In this document: in pieces, positions 18,601 through 27,656 of the stretch
Numbering within the stretch: position 1 is the first letter of the stretch
Layout: each line of letters starts with the position of its first letter
Assembly (NCBI GenBank): GCA_963741985.1
Contig: CAVUKD010000004.1
Span: forward strand, 806,001 to 870,000
Source of the DNA: Cryomorpha sp963741985
GTDB lineage: Bacteria > Bacteroidota > Bacteroidia > Flavobacteriales_D > Cryomorphaceae
DNA length: 64,000 nt
Reading direction: 5' to 3'
Program-made: the position numbers and the translations under genes
Notes under the pieces: generated by a model
What the model was told of the DNA's origin: nothing
Seen by the model: only the letters and a program-made list of their open reading frames with translations
Database searches by the model: none

Positions 18601-19771
18601 TTGGGAAAAGTGCTTTTTTTAGTGCGTCTGGCCCGAAGCTTGTTGCAACAGATTGTATGATTTTCTCAGGCTCGAAACTGCCGTACGCTCCCACCATCTT
18701 TTCCATGACTTCGCCCAAGTCAAAAGCATCGCCGGAATCAAAAAAGAACCCGTTGTCAGCGTTGACGATTTCGGAAGGACCATCTATTCGCGAAGAAATA
18801 GTGGGAATACCACGCGCCATGGCTTCGATTAACACTACTCCAAAAGTTTCTGAAAAGGAACTCAACACAAAACAATGGGAGGTGTCGAGGAGCTTGATAA
18901 TTTCCGGGCGACTTTGAAATCCGGTAATTTTGCATTGATCGGAAATCCCGAGTTCTTCGGCTCGGCTGCGCAGCATATTTTCCAGTTTTCCATCGCCCGC
19001 AATCACAAGCCGGAATTTCGGATTTCCGCGAAAGCGGTCGGCAAAAGCTTCTAAAATAAGTTTTTGATTCTTCCGCTCTTCGAGGATGGCAACATTCACA
19101 AACTGGAAAACGTCTGCCGGTTTGTTGATGCCCTGTGGATCCAAAAAAAATGAATCCGGAATCACATTTGGGCAATATTCAAAAGGAACGTTGAAAAGAT
19201 CTGTCATCCGCCTCACATAGGCCTTTGTTACCGCAAATCTTCGTTCTGCAAATTTGGCGAAAGCCACCTGCGACTGCTGTGTATCGAATGGATTGGCGCA
19301 GGGAAAATGGGTCTCCGACAGATTCGGGGAATGCTCCACATACCATATCGGAATCTCGAATTCGTCGTGAAGGAATGAGGATAAATAGCAATAATCAAAA
19401 ACCCCGTGGTGAAAGATTGCGTCGGGTTTTCCTTCGCGGGAAATATAGGCCCGAAGGGTCTTTTTCGTTTGTGTCTGTATATTTGAACGGCGCTTTTTGA
19501 TTGGATTCGAAGCAAACCGCAAGGGAAAGCGATGAACGGTCAAATTTTCAATAAATGTGAAACCCGCTCGCCTCCGAAAATTCAAAAACTTCTTTTTGTC
19601 AAATCGATTAGAGGCGAAATTTCCCAAGGTGGTTTCGCCCGAAATTAAAATGGAGCACTTCACACCTCGCGATTGAAGGGCCTCCAGATAAAGCTCAATA
19701 AACGTTCCAGCCGAATGGGTATCTGTTGGATACCATGAAGAAACAAAAAGCAAATGAGGTTTTTTATCCAT
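18593..19771 (-). CDS. Family 4 glycosyltransferase
   Basis: A 392-residue GT-B enzyme. LLFVSSWYPTDTHSAGTFI starts the acceptor domain. The donor domain has VNVAILEERKNQKLILEAF, FRLVIAGDG, and the E-x7-E motif SETFGVVLIEAMARGIP. These are standard for retaining GT4 transferases acting on lipid-linked intermediates. It overlaps the first gene of the operon by eight bases. Sugar specificity is unknown. Confidence 0.9.
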   Translation of the reverse strand: MDKKPHLLFVSSWYPTDTHSAGTFIELYLEALQSRGVKCSILISGETTLGNFASNRFDKKKFLNFRRRAGFTFIENLTVHRFPLRFASNPIKKRRSNIQTQTKKTLRAYISREGKPDAIFHHGVFDYCYLSSFLHDEFEIPIWYVEHSPNLSETHFPCANPFDTQQSQVAFAKFAERRFAVTKAYVRRMTDLFNVPFEYCPNVIPDSFFLDPQGINKPADVFQFVNVAILEERKNQKLILEAFADRFRGNPKFRLVIAGDGKLENMLRSRAEELGISDQCKITGFQSRPEIIKLLDTSHCFVLSSFSETFGVVLIEAMARGIPTISSRIDGPSEIVNADNGFFFDSGDAFDLGEVMEKMVGAYGSFEPEKIIQSVATSFGPDALKKALFPNG

Positions 19772-20819
19772 GGTAATCTGCCAATGTAGTATTGCAATAA
19801 GTGGTGCTCGGCGAAAACATGTATCCCTTGAGTTTAGACCGAAAATTAGCTTCCAGTCGCTTTTGAATACCGGGCACCCGATTGAACAACATATTGTGCT
19901 TAAATCGAATATATTTCACACCCCTTTGATACGTTTTTCGATCAACCAATTGGAGCGCATCCGCTTTTTCCCAAAAGGATAGTCCTTCTTTCAGCGCATC
20001 TTTGCCAAGGGTATTCCTATGCCAGCGCATCATCTGTGCGAGATCAAGCAAGTATCTCGCTAAATATTTGCGCTTTGTGTCATCGATTTTACCGGCTTCA
20101 AGCAGCATGGTATGGTGCCGCAAAATCATCTCAAACCGCTGCCTAAAATGCCCGACAGATTGCGAGTTTTGACGCGGAACACTCGATATTTCTCTGCGGT
20201 AAAACACATCCGGTTTTTTATGAAAATATTTATAGCTCAACCCCTCAATAAGCGATCGAATATGCAAATCGTAGTCTTGCTGGCTTTGAAGCAAAAGGTC
20301 AAAACCACCCAACCGCTTCAAAGCGTCTGTTTTCCAGGTAGGCCCTGAAATCAACCAGGCCACATCCCGGTCTAAAAATCGATCCAAATCACCCTCTTCC
20401 TTCGGAATATTCGAAATCAATGCTGAATCACCGACTTTGGTATTGAACAGACCCATGGGGTAGATCAGCATATCCAATTCCGGATATTTTTCAAAATCTT
20501 CCAGCCGACTGGCCACGCAATCCGGAGCGAGGAGATCATCGCTATCAAGAAATAAAACAAACGTGCCTTTCGCGAGATCGATCGCCATATTCCGGGCTGC
20601 ATTGGCTCCTTTTATGCCCGTAGTATTTTCCAAAAAAACACAGCGTACGTCTCCTTCCGCCGCTTCCTGTGCCATCTCAAAACTGCCGTCATCCGATCCG
20701 TCATCCACGAATAGCAATTCCCAACTACCAACCGTTTGGTCACGAACCGACTTCACGCAGTCGATCACAACGGAACCCTTGTTGTAATTGGCAGTAATAA
20801 TTGTCAGATCTGGCTTCAC
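19764..20819 (-). CDS. Family 2 glycosyltransferase (first gene of the minus-strand operon)
   Basis: A 351-residue GT-A enzyme starting from GTG at 20819. LTIITANYNKGSVV and LLFVDDGSDDG make the nucleotide-binding half, and FLDSDDLL the DXD metal site. The C-terminal half is longer than a minimal GT2 and rich in charged residues. It is the first gene in transcription order of the operon that ends at 815, and a TAGCTTTG promoter-like box lies 42 bases upstream. Confidence 0.88.
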   Translation of the reverse strand: MKPDLTIITANYNKGSVVIDCVKSVRDQTVGSWELLFVDDGSDDGSFEMAQEAAEGDVRCVFLENTTGIKGANAARNMAIDLAKGTFVLFLDSDDLLAPDCVASRLEDFEKYPELDMLIYPMGLFNTKVGDSALISNIPKEEGDLDRFLDRDVAWLISGPTWKTDALKRLGGFDLLLQSQQDYDLHIRSLIEGLSYKYFHKKPDVFYRREISSVPRQNSQSVGHFRQRFEMILRHHTMLLEAGKIDDTKRKYLARYLLDLAQMMRWHRNTLGKDALKEGLSFWEKADALQLVDRKTYQRGVKYIRFKHNMLFNRVPGIQKRLEANFRSKLKGYMFSPSTTYCNTTLADYHG

Positions 20820-20860
20820 TTTTTTCTTTTAAGCAGGTGATTCTTACCCGATTTTTGCTG

Positions 20861-20868
20861 CAAAGCTA
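20861..20868 (-). promoter_or_regulatory. Bacteroidota -7 promoter box (TAGCTTTG) for the 20 kb operon
   Basis: On the minus strand the sequence TAGCTTTG matches the Bacteroidota consensus TAnnTTTG exactly. It lies 42 bases before the GTG of the first gene of the long minus-strand operon and in AT-rich sequence. No convincing TTG at -33 is seen. A start site about seven bases downstream would give a leader of roughly 35 bases. Confidence 0.5.
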
Positions 20869-20904
20869 TTCATAAATTTAATTTAGATAGTGCGCAGTTT
20901 CGCA

Positions 20905-21350
20905 AATTCGCTGCCTCGCTGCGCTGGGTATTTACCCTACGGAGCGGTGCGGCAAGTTGTTTTGTGCTCCTCGCTGCGCTGGGTATTTACCCGGCGCAAC
21001 TGTATTTTCCGCAGGGTGAATACCACTGCGGAGCGGTGCGGTAAGTTGTTTTGTGCTCCTCGATGCGCTGGGTATTTACCCGGCGCCAACTATAAATTCC
21101 GCAGGGTGAATACCACTGCGGAGCGGTGCTGTAAGTTGTTTTGTGCTCTTCGCTGCGCTGGGTATTTACCCGGCGCCAACTGTAAATTCCGCAGGGTGAA
21201 TACCACTGCGGAGCGGTGGAGCGGTGCGGTAAGTTGTTTTGTGCTCCTCGATGCGCTGGGTATTTACCCGGCGCCAATATAAATTCCGTAGGGTGAATAC
21301 CGCTGCGGAGCGGTGGAGCGTTGCTACCGCCGATTGCATCGCGTGGCGAC
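20905..21350. repeat. Tandem array of ~90-base hairpin repeat units
   Basis: Four to five units recur with the element GCGCTGGGTATTTAC at 20921, 20976, 21065, 21155 and 21253. The spacings are 55, 89, 90 and 98 bases; the last is longer by a duplicated GAGCGGTG. Each unit has two inverted repeats: GGGTATTTACCC, and CCGCAGGGT...ACCACTGCGG. The array fills the gap between the minus-strand operon and the next minus-strand gene. Apparent open frames through it are low-complexity repeats and are not genes. The same motif recurs singly or in longer units near 33.7, 38.67, 39.87, 40.11 and 40.33 kb. Confidence 0.9.
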
Positions 21351-21351
21351 C

Positions 21352-22308
21352 TTACCCGTAAAAATCAAACTCCTCTCCTTTCGGTAAATGCAAAACCAAC
21401 CGAATAAAATACTTCACTTTAGGTATCTGTAACAGCTTTGGATCGACAGCCCGCAGCTTACGAATAAACCCAATATCCGCACGCTTCCGCTTAAAACGGC
21501 TTCCCGTATTGAGGCAATTATTTTCGTAATGATATTTCAATAAAGTATTGACCACTGTGGCACAAACAGCAAAATCAGCATTTGCAGACGTCCATTTCAG
21601 CAGCGAAAAACACATAGCCACCCGCGATTCCATCAATTTGGGGATATCATTGGTGCTGTTAAATGCATGTACATTCCGAATAGCAACAACTTCACGGGTG
21701 TTGCCACCGGCCAATTTTCCCGTAAGGGATAGCTTCGCAATCCACTCGGTATCTTGGGTAAGGGCAAAATTGGTGGAAAACAAACCCGTTTTCTCAAGCA
21801 CTTCCCGCCTAACGGTCAGACCAATAAGCGAGAAATGACCGTTTTTGCCGAAAGGAGTCATTTCAAAAAATACTTCGCCGTTGTCCGGCGAACTACGGAG
21901 CATGGTAAGTTTCGGATTTTCGATATTACTATCCCAGTCTTCGGTAGCTATTGCCTCGTAAACCCCCACATATCCGGGATGATGCGAAAATATTTCGGCG
22001 GTATGGGCAAACCGGTTCTCCAGCCAATAATCATCCGCATCCAGAAAGGCAATATACTCCTCTCTGGCACGCCGAAACCCTACATTCCGGGCCGATCCGG
22101 CACCATGATTTCTGCCATCTTCATGCGCCAAAACAAGCACACGTTCATCTTTTTCGGCAAATTGCTGCGCAATAGCAAGCGATTTATCACTGCTTCCGTC
22201 ATCAATCAGAATGCACTCTCCCACCTCTGAATGGTGCAATGCAGAGGTAATTGCGCGTTCTAAAAACGCTTCCTCATTGTAAAAGGGTATGATTACAGAA
22301 ACTTTCAG
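21352..22308 (-). CDS. Family 2 glycosyltransferase with non-ATG start
   Basis: A GT-A enzyme of about 318 residues. The family N-terminus KVSVIIPFYNEEAFLERAI is in the same frame as the ILIDDGSSD and FLDADDYW motifs, but the only start-like codon before it is CTG at 22308, after an in-frame TAG. Either CTG is used, or an ATG was altered by mutation or sequencing error. A later TTG at 22239 would remove the first beta-strand and is unlikely. No clear ribosome-binding site is seen. It is divergent from the sulfotransferase gene, 15 bases away. Confidence 0.8.
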   Translation of the reverse strand: MKVSVIIPFYNEEAFLERAITSALHHSEVGECILIDDGSSDKSLAIAQQFAEKDERVLVLAHEDGRNHGAGSARNVGFRRAREEYIAFLDADDYWLENRFAHTAEIFSHHPGYVGVYEAIATEDWDSNIENPKLTMLRSSPDNGEVFFEMTPFGKNGHFSLIGLTVRREVLEKTGLFSTNFALTQDTEWIAKLSLTGKLAGGNTREVVAIRNVHAFNSTNDIPKLMESRVAMCFSLLKWTSANADFAVCATVVNTLLKYHYENNCLNTGSRFKRKRADIGFIRKLRAVDPKLLQIPKVKYFIRLVLHLPKGEEFDFYG

Positions 22309-22323
22309 GATATTTGGGGCCTA

Positions 22324-22998
22324 ATGAATTTAGCAAAGATAATAGGCTGGAGCCGATCCAAAAATCAAAATGCCCGAAACAAGGTTTTTTGTATCGGTAT
22401 GAATAAAACCGGAACTACTTCCCTGCGCCATTTTATGAAGGTTCACGGTTTTAAGTGCAATAATCAACGGAAAGCTGAATTGCTCGTGAAGGATTATCTA
22501 CACGAACATTGGAAACCCATCCTCCGCCACTGCCGAACTGCCGATTTCTTTCAGGATCTGCCTTTCAGCGCACCCCTCACAGCGCCAGTCTTGCTTGAAA
22601 AATTTCCGGAAGCCCGTTTTATTCTGACCGTTCGTTCTTCGCCGGAAATTTGGTACGCTTCCCTGATTCGGTTTCACCGTGAGAAATTCGGCCGATACAA
22701 TCATTTACCTGAAAGCGAAGACCTTAAACACGCAGAATACCGATATATGGGATTTGTCTGGGATGCGCATCACGCTTTATTTGCAACCCCCGAAAACGAT
22801 CTCTACAACCGCAAAATTCTCATTAAAACCTACGAAGATCATATTGCGAATGTCCGCAATATGTTCAAAGATCGAAGCAATTTGCTTATTCTTGATCTCT
22901 CGGAACCGGATGCGATAAAGTCGCTTTCCACATTTTTGAATATCGAACCACACCTCACTGAAATGCCGTGGCTAAACAGAACCACAAAGGATTCATGA
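22324..22998 (+). CDS. Sulfotransferase family protein
   Basis: A 224-residue PAPS-dependent transferase. FCIGMNKTGTTSLRHF contains the 5'-phosphosulfate loop (KTGTTS), and ARFILTVRSSPEIWYAS holds the 3'-phosphate-binding Arg and Ser of the family. The size and the LDLSEPDA...LSTFL ending fit the Sulfotransfer_4-type group. It would sulfate a sugar of the surface polysaccharide. It overlaps the aminotransferase gene as ATGA, which indicates co-translation. Confidence 0.85.
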   Translation: MNLAKIIGWSRSKNQNARNKVFCIGMNKTGTTSLRHFMKVHGFKCNNQRKAELLVKDYLHEHWKPILRHCRTADFFQDLPFSAPLTAPVLLEKFPEARFILTVRSSPEIWYASLIRFHREKFGRYNHLPESEDLKHAEYRYMGFVWDAHHALFATPENDLYNRKILIKTYEDHIANVRNMFKDRSNLLILDLSEPDAIKSLSTFLNIEPHLTEMPWLNRTTKDS

Positions 22999-24095
22999 TA
23001 CCAGCTACCAAACCATTTCTGCCTGATATTGAAACGTATAAGGCGTTTATCGACGGAATATGGACGCGCCATTGGGTGACCAACAACGGCCCGCTCGTGG
23101 AAGAACTCGAAGCCAAAATGTCGGAATACCTCGGCGTGTCGAATCTCAGTTTTGTGAGCAGTGGCACTATGGCACTCCAGTTGGCATTGCACAGCCTTCC
23201 ATCCATTCCCCCTGATCTGCGACCGGCAAAAGGCGAAATTATTACCACTCCTTTCTCTTATGTGGCCACGACCAGCTCGATTGTTTGGGAAGGATTTACA
23301 CCCGTTTTTGCCGATATCCTTCCGGGAAAACTGACCATCGATCCGGCAAAGATTGAAAACCTCATTACGCCAAATACGGTGGCCATTCTGGCAACCCATA
23401 TATATGGAAATGCCTGCGAAACCGAAAGTATTGAAGCGCTCGCTGCCGCAAATGGGCTGAAAGTAATCTATGATGCCGCACACTGTTTTGGAAGTACTTA
23501 CAGAGGAAAGTCTCTACTTCATTACGGCGACTTTTCCATTTTGAGTACCCATGCTACAAAGATTTTTCATACCGTAAATGGTGGTTTCGTTCGATCGAAA
23601 AGCCCTGAAGATAAAGCGCGTATTGATCGGCTTCGGAATTTTGGGCACAAGGGTGTCAATACGTTCGAAGGAATCGGGATAAACGGTAAGAATAGTGAAC
23701 TCCACGCCGCTATGGGGCTCGCGATTTTACCCGAAGCAAATGCCCTGCTAACCCGCCGAAAAGAACAGTGGAGCCGCTATGCCGAATCATTTAAAAATTC
23801 GCAGTTCGAAATCCTGAAAATCCAAAATGCCGAAGGATTTAACCATGCGTATTTCCCGATTATTCTGCCCTCAATTGCGCTGACCACCAATGTAAAATCG
23901 CACTTTCAGGACCTCGATATCGAACTGCGCCGCTATTTCAATCCCAGTCTGAACACCCTCGACTACGTCCAAAAAACTCCATGCCCCGTATCCGACGATA
24001 TCACCCACCGCATTCTTTGTCTTCCGCTCTACCACGACCTCAGCCGGCAGGATCAGAATCGTATAATAAGCGAACTTTTACGTTATGACCGGTGA
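22995..24095 (+). CDS. DegT/DnrJ/EryC1/StrS-family sugar aminotransferase
   Basis: A PLP enzyme of 366 residues counted from the ATG at 22995 (MIPATKPFLPD), chosen because it overlaps the upstream TGA as ATGA and begins at the family's usual start. SSGTMALQLAL forms the phosphate loop, YDAAH (Asp160) stacks on PLP, and THATK (Lys189) forms the Schiff base. It should transfer an amino group to a 4-keto (or 3-keto) nucleotide sugar. The matching dehydratase is not adjacent. Confidence 0.9.
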   Translation: MIPATKPFLPDIETYKAFIDGIWTRHWVTNNGPLVEELEAKMSEYLGVSNLSFVSSGTMALQLALHSLPSIPPDLRPAKGEIITTPFSYVATTSSIVWEGFTPVFADILPGKLTIDPAKIENLITPNTVAILATHIYGNACETESIEALAAANGLKVIYDAAHCFGSTYRGKSLLHYGDFSILSTHATKIFHTVNGGFVRSKSPEDKARIDRLRNFGHKGVNTFEGIGINGKNSELHAAMGLAILPEANALLTRRKEQWSRYAESFKNSQFEILKIQNAEGFNHAYFPIILPSIALTTNVKSHFQDLDIELRRYFNPSLNTLDYVQKTPCPVSDDITHRILCLPLYHDLSRQDQNRIISELLRYDR

Positions 24096-24975
24096 ATCCC
24101 TCGTTTCAGTTATCGTCCTGACATACAACCAAGAAGCGTATATCGAACAATGTCTGAAAAGTTTGCTCGCACAACGTACCGATTTCCCTTTTGAAATTGT
24201 CGTGAGCGACGATGCTTCGACTGATGGCACCCCGGAAATCCTTAAAAAATGGGCTTCGGAGAATCCCGAAATAAAACTTTCTCTCCTTTCGGAAAATGGC
24301 GGGCCCGCAAAGAACTTTGCCTATGCGCTCGGGGAATGTATCGGAAAATATATTGCTTACTGCGAGGGAGATGATTATTGGACCGACCCGAATAAACTGC
24401 AAACTCAGACAGAATATCTTGAGAGAGATGCTGCTGTTTCAATTGCATTTTCGAATTATACCAAGGTCGATTCTCAAGGAAAAACCCTCTTGGAAAGGGT
24501 GTTGGAAAGCGATGTCCGGGCTTTTTCTATTGCCGACTTTATCGACGGTCACGGGCCGGTATTGCATGCTTCTGTGGTGCGGCGAAAGATCTTTCCCAAA
24601 AGGCTGCCTCCGGCTTTTTTCACGGTTTACAATCCCGATGTTTTTATTCTGGGATGGGCGTTGATCTATGGGAAGTCAAAATTCATAGATGCATCGATGT
24701 CGATGTACCGGGTGCATGGTGAAGGGATCTATTCCTCACTGGGCGATGATGAAAAAAGGCTTTTGCGCTATGCCACGCGGTTGAAGTTTTTTGAATCTCT
24801 CGCGGGCGGCTATCAAAATGAACAGAAGATTTTAGTGGAACGATTGACACAGGCGCTGATCAACATCCGGCAAAATGGTAACCGGGAATTGTATAAGAAG
24901 TATGTGAGATTTCTTCCATTTTCGGTGCGATTTTCAATTATAGTGAAGCGGCTTTATAGGCGTTTTGGGTCTTGA
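24085..24975 (+). CDS. Family 2 glycosyltransferase
   Basis: A 296-residue GT-A enzyme. VSVIVLTYNQEAYIEQCL, VVSDDASTDGT and CEGDDYW (the metal-binding DXD) follow the pattern of rhamnosyl- and GlcNAc-transferase-like GT2 proteins. The start overlaps the aminotransferase by 11 bases. It closes a three-gene plus-strand unit of sulfotransferase, aminotransferase and transferase. Specificity is unknown. Confidence 0.9.
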   Translation: MTGESLVSVIVLTYNQEAYIEQCLKSLLAQRTDFPFEIVVSDDASTDGTPEILKKWASENPEIKLSLLSENGGPAKNFAYALGECIGKYIAYCEGDDYWTDPNKLQTQTEYLERDAAVSIAFSNYTKVDSQGKTLLERVLESDVRAFSIADFIDGHGPVLHASVVRRKIFPKRLPPAFFTVYNPDVFILGWALIYGKSKFIDASMSMYRVHGEGIYSSLGDDEKRLLRYATRLKFFESLAGGYQNEQKILVERLTQALINIRQNGNRELYKKYVRFLPFSVRFSIIVKRLYRRFGS

Positions 24976-24989
24976 TGGCGTTCTATTTT

Positions 24990-25318
24990 TGAGGGATATA
25001 TAAATTTAACCGTAGAGATCGCAAAGGAGGCGCAACTAAGCGAAGCGTTTTCACGACTGTAACGAGCCCGTAGGATGAGCGGAGCGAATAAAGGGCGCAG
25101 AGAGAACCTACAACCTTTAAGATCCTATTTTTTTGAATATGAACAACAAACATTAAATTGTAGCACTCCAATCAGATTCTGGGTTACCTCCTTCTCCGAA
25201 TTCTTCTGCGAACTTCGCGCCACCTTTGCGCCTTTTGCGGTTAAACTCCTCACAACCCTGAAATCCCTAAACGACCTCAAGCACCGAAAACCTCTTGAAG
25301 CTTGAAGCTTAAGGCTTG
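24990..25318. repeat. Intergenic mosaic of short dispersed repeats
   Basis: There is no gene here. The stretch is built from motifs seen elsewhere in the window: an AACCGTAGAGATCGCAAAGG-type phrase, a (C/G)CACCTTTGCG...GCGGTTAA phrase in the opposite orientation, and a GCTTGAAGCTTAAGGCTTGA phrase at the right end. Both orientations of the GCGGTTAA...CGCAAAG family occur within 250 bases, which makes a loose inverted arrangement between convergent genes. Confidence 0.7.
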
Positions 25319-25321
25319 AAG

Positions 25322-25885
25322 CTATTCCTCTTCCCTCAACTTCTTCTCCAACTCAAAAACATCTCCCTTCCTCGCCTTCAATGTACGGCAAGGCCTGCCG
25401 GTAGCAATTACCCCTGCCGCAATAGGCTTGGTAACCATCGAATAAGCCCCTATGGCCGACCCATCTCCGATCGTAATATTCGGAAAAATGGTAGATACCG
25501 TTCCCACAATAACATGCCTGCCCAAATGCACCGGCCCGGAAATAATATTTTTGTATGAATTCGGAACCGTCGGATTGGTAAGCGTCTCACCGCTATAGTC
25601 ATCCGAAGATGAATAAATAAAAACCCGTGAAGAAATTCCCGAGAAATCATCCATCCGGATTTCTCCCGCACCCATCAACCCACAAAAAGGAGCGACATGC
25701 ACATAATCAGCCAACACGATCCCGCCCTCACCAGCCGATAAAATTGAAAAGTCATCAATGCGCACATGGCTTCCAATGCTGATCTTCGCCGGATTGTAAA
25801 ACCTGGCATCCGGCGAGATAAGCACATCTTCGCCAACCGACCGGAATCCAATTGCAGCAATTTGTTCAGCGTTTAAATAGGGCAT
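25322..25885 (-). CDS. Hexapeptide acyltransferase (left-handed beta-helix)
   Basis: A 187-residue acetyltransferase-like protein. Hexapeptide repeats run through VLISPDARFYNPAKISIG, HVRIDDFSILSAG and HLGRHVIVGTVSTIFPNI. The GAYSMV...ATGRPCRTLKAR ending matches LbH sugar acetyltransferases. The usual catalytic His in an N-x-H context is not obvious, so activity is uncertain. It follows wzt after a 520-base repeat region and may be transcribed separately. Confidence 0.8.
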   Translation of the reverse strand: MPYLNAEQIAAIGFRSVGEDVLISPDARFYNPAKISIGSHVRIDDFSILSAGEGGIVLADYVHVAPFCGLMGAGEIRMDDFSGISSRVFIYSSSDDYSGETLTNPTVPNSYKNIISGPVHLGRHVIVGTVSTIFPNITIGDGSAIGAYSMVTKPIAAGVIATGRPCRTLKARKGDVFELEKKLREEE

Positions 25886-25899
25886 TTTAAAGGGGGATT

Positions 25900-26404
25900 A
25901 AGAAGTATGACAAGGTCGGATATTTTTTTGAATTAGAAAAGTTGAAAGAGCCTCAAGCTTTAGGCTGCAAGCTTCAAGAAGTTTTCCGGTGCTTGGGGTT
26001 GTTTCGATTTTGAGGCGATGAAACTTTTACCGCAAGTTTCGCAAAGGTATAACGCCAAGTTCGCAGAGAAAGCCGTGAAAGGAGTTTAACAGAATTTTAT
26101 TGTATAATTTAGATTAAAAACAGGTTGATTCAATTTCCAGAAAAAGAACAATCAGCCGTCGCTCGCGTCTCGCGAGGGACTTTTTGTCCGGCATCCTGCC
26201 GGGTTCATTCCGAAAATACTCCTTCGAAGAACGAAGCGCAAACCACTAATTTAAAATTTGTCAAATCGAACCTGGCGAGACGCCAGATAAAACCACCCTC
26301 GCGAGACGCGAGCGTGGGCGATGAAAAAACATTCCTCAAAAAACTGGATTGCTCTCCAACAACGAAAACTCCTTGAAGCTTGCAGCTTAAGGCTTGTGGC
26401 TAAT
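25900..26404. repeat. Intergenic repeat region with palindromic GC-rich elements
   Basis: No gene is supported. Short perfect or near-perfect palindromes cluster here (CTCGCGTCTCGCGAG near 26163, CTGGCGAGACGCCAG near 26272, CGCGAGACGCG near 26298). The arms at the two ends are complementary to one another, so a ~150-base stem-loop is possible. AAGCTTGAAG-type and GCGCAAAG/GCGGTTAA-type dispersed motifs flank it. Confidence 0.7.
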
Positions 26405-26405
26405 C

Positions 26406-27656
26406 CTAAAGCTTTTCGCTTGAAGCTATCCTCCATTCCAAATGAGGCACAAAATAAGCCCCCGATTTTCCCATCCACGAATCCACATCTCTTGAAGCTG
26501 CCGTGAAACCTATCGTGAAAAGATTTTCGAAACGCGCAACAACCGACTTCCGATTCTCAATGAGCAACACCGAAATACGGTACACCCCCTCATTGAACAC
26601 ATTCCCCGCCAGGGCGCAATTAAACCCAATAATCTCCCGTGACACATCCCGATCTTTAGCGGCAGGATCATTTTCAGAAATCCCGAAAGCAGTATCCGGA
26701 AGCTGAAAAGTACTCGACGCCGCCAAGAAAATCCCGTCTTCGCTGTGGAGTTGCAAAGTGCAATCCACCCTGCCAACCCTTTTCAAATTCAGGAACTTCA
26801 GCTTTATCTCTAATGAATCAGTAACTGAAAGTGGGGTATCAGAATCTTTATTCGGACTTGAGATTTCTGCTTCTGTCAATTTATATGCCTCATTGCCCGG
26901 AGCGCTCTCGGGAGTCCATTTGCGTAAACGCTCAGACTGAGTGGTGTCATAGCCCAGGTACATCGAAATAGCAGAATCAACATCGCCATCGAAAACCTTT
27001 TTTCCTGACTCGAGCACCATACACCGGCTGCAAATACTCTTCACTGCGGCCATATTGTGACTCACAAAGAGGACCGACCGATTTCCATCCGAAACCATCT
27101 CGGTAATTTTTTTGGTGGCCTTCGTTTGAAACTGCGTGTCTCCCACCGCCAGCACTTCGTCGATAATCAGAATATCGGAATCGAGAAAGACCGCCACAGC
27201 AAACCCCAGCCGCACCTTCATACCCGAAGAATACCGCTTCAACGGGGTATCGATAAAAGCTTCGCATTCTGAAAAAGCAACGATCTCATCAAACTTCTCG
27301 AGCACGCGGGTCTTACTCATCCCGAGAATGGCTCCGTTGAGAAAAATATTCTCGCGTCCCGTAAGCTCAGGGTGCATGCCGGTGCCCACCTCCAGCAAAC
27401 TCGAAATAGTGCCCTTCACCCGAAAACGCCCTTTGGTAGGAGCCGTTATCTGTGAAAGCAATTTTAATAAAGTGGATTTTCCGGCGCCGTTCTTACCGAT
27501 GATTCCCACAACCTCCCCTTTTCGGAGCGTAAAATCCAAACCATCGACTGCCCAAATCTCTTTCCCGGCCAAATCCTTTCCCGAACGGAAACCGCTCTTA
27601 ATCTCACCGGTGTGATACCGTTTACCCAGATTTTCGCTATGTACTACGCGCTCCAT
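26406..27656 (-). CDS. wzt: Polysaccharide ABC transporter ATP-binding protein with Wzt C-terminal domain
   Basis: A 416-residue ATPase that drives export of lipid-linked polysaccharide across the inner membrane. It has Walker A GIIGKNGAGKST (about residues 51-62), signature YSSGMKVRLGF, Walker B ILIIDEVLAVGD and switch His SHN. The ~170-residue C-terminal extension is the beta-sandwich seen in Wzt proteins that bind the glycan end. It directly abuts the permease gene and is co-oriented with wzc, so one export operon is likely. It is the intact member of the two Wzt genes in this window. Confidence 0.92.
   Translation of the reverse strand: MERVVHSENLGKRYHTGEIKSGFRSGKDLAGKEIWAVDGLDFTLRKGEVVGIIGKNGAGKSTLLKLLSQITAPTKGRFRVKGTISSLLEVGTGMHPELTGRENIFLNGAILGMSKTRVLEKFDEIVAFSECEAFIDTPLKRYSSGMKVRLGFAVAVFLDSDILIIDEVLAVGDTQFQTKATKKITEMVSDGNRSVLFVSHNMAAVKSICSRCMVLESGKKVFDGDVDSAISMYLGYDTTQSERLRKWTPESAPGNEAYKLTEAEISSPNKDSDTPLSVTDSLEIKLKFLNLKRVGRVDCTLQLHSEDGIFLAASSTFQLPDTAFGISENDPAAKDRDVSREIIGFNCALAGNVFNEGVYRISVLLIENRKSVVARFENLFTIGFTAASRDVDSWMGKSGAYFVPHLEWRIASSEKL

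Noticed and set aside
20905..21350. Possible CRISPR array
   Set aside because: Units of ~90 bases are repeated along their full length, with no unique spacers between short repeats and no cas genes nearby.
26125..26506. Short open frames in the palindromic region before wzt
   Set aside because: They follow inverted-repeat text and have no family character or ribosome-binding site.
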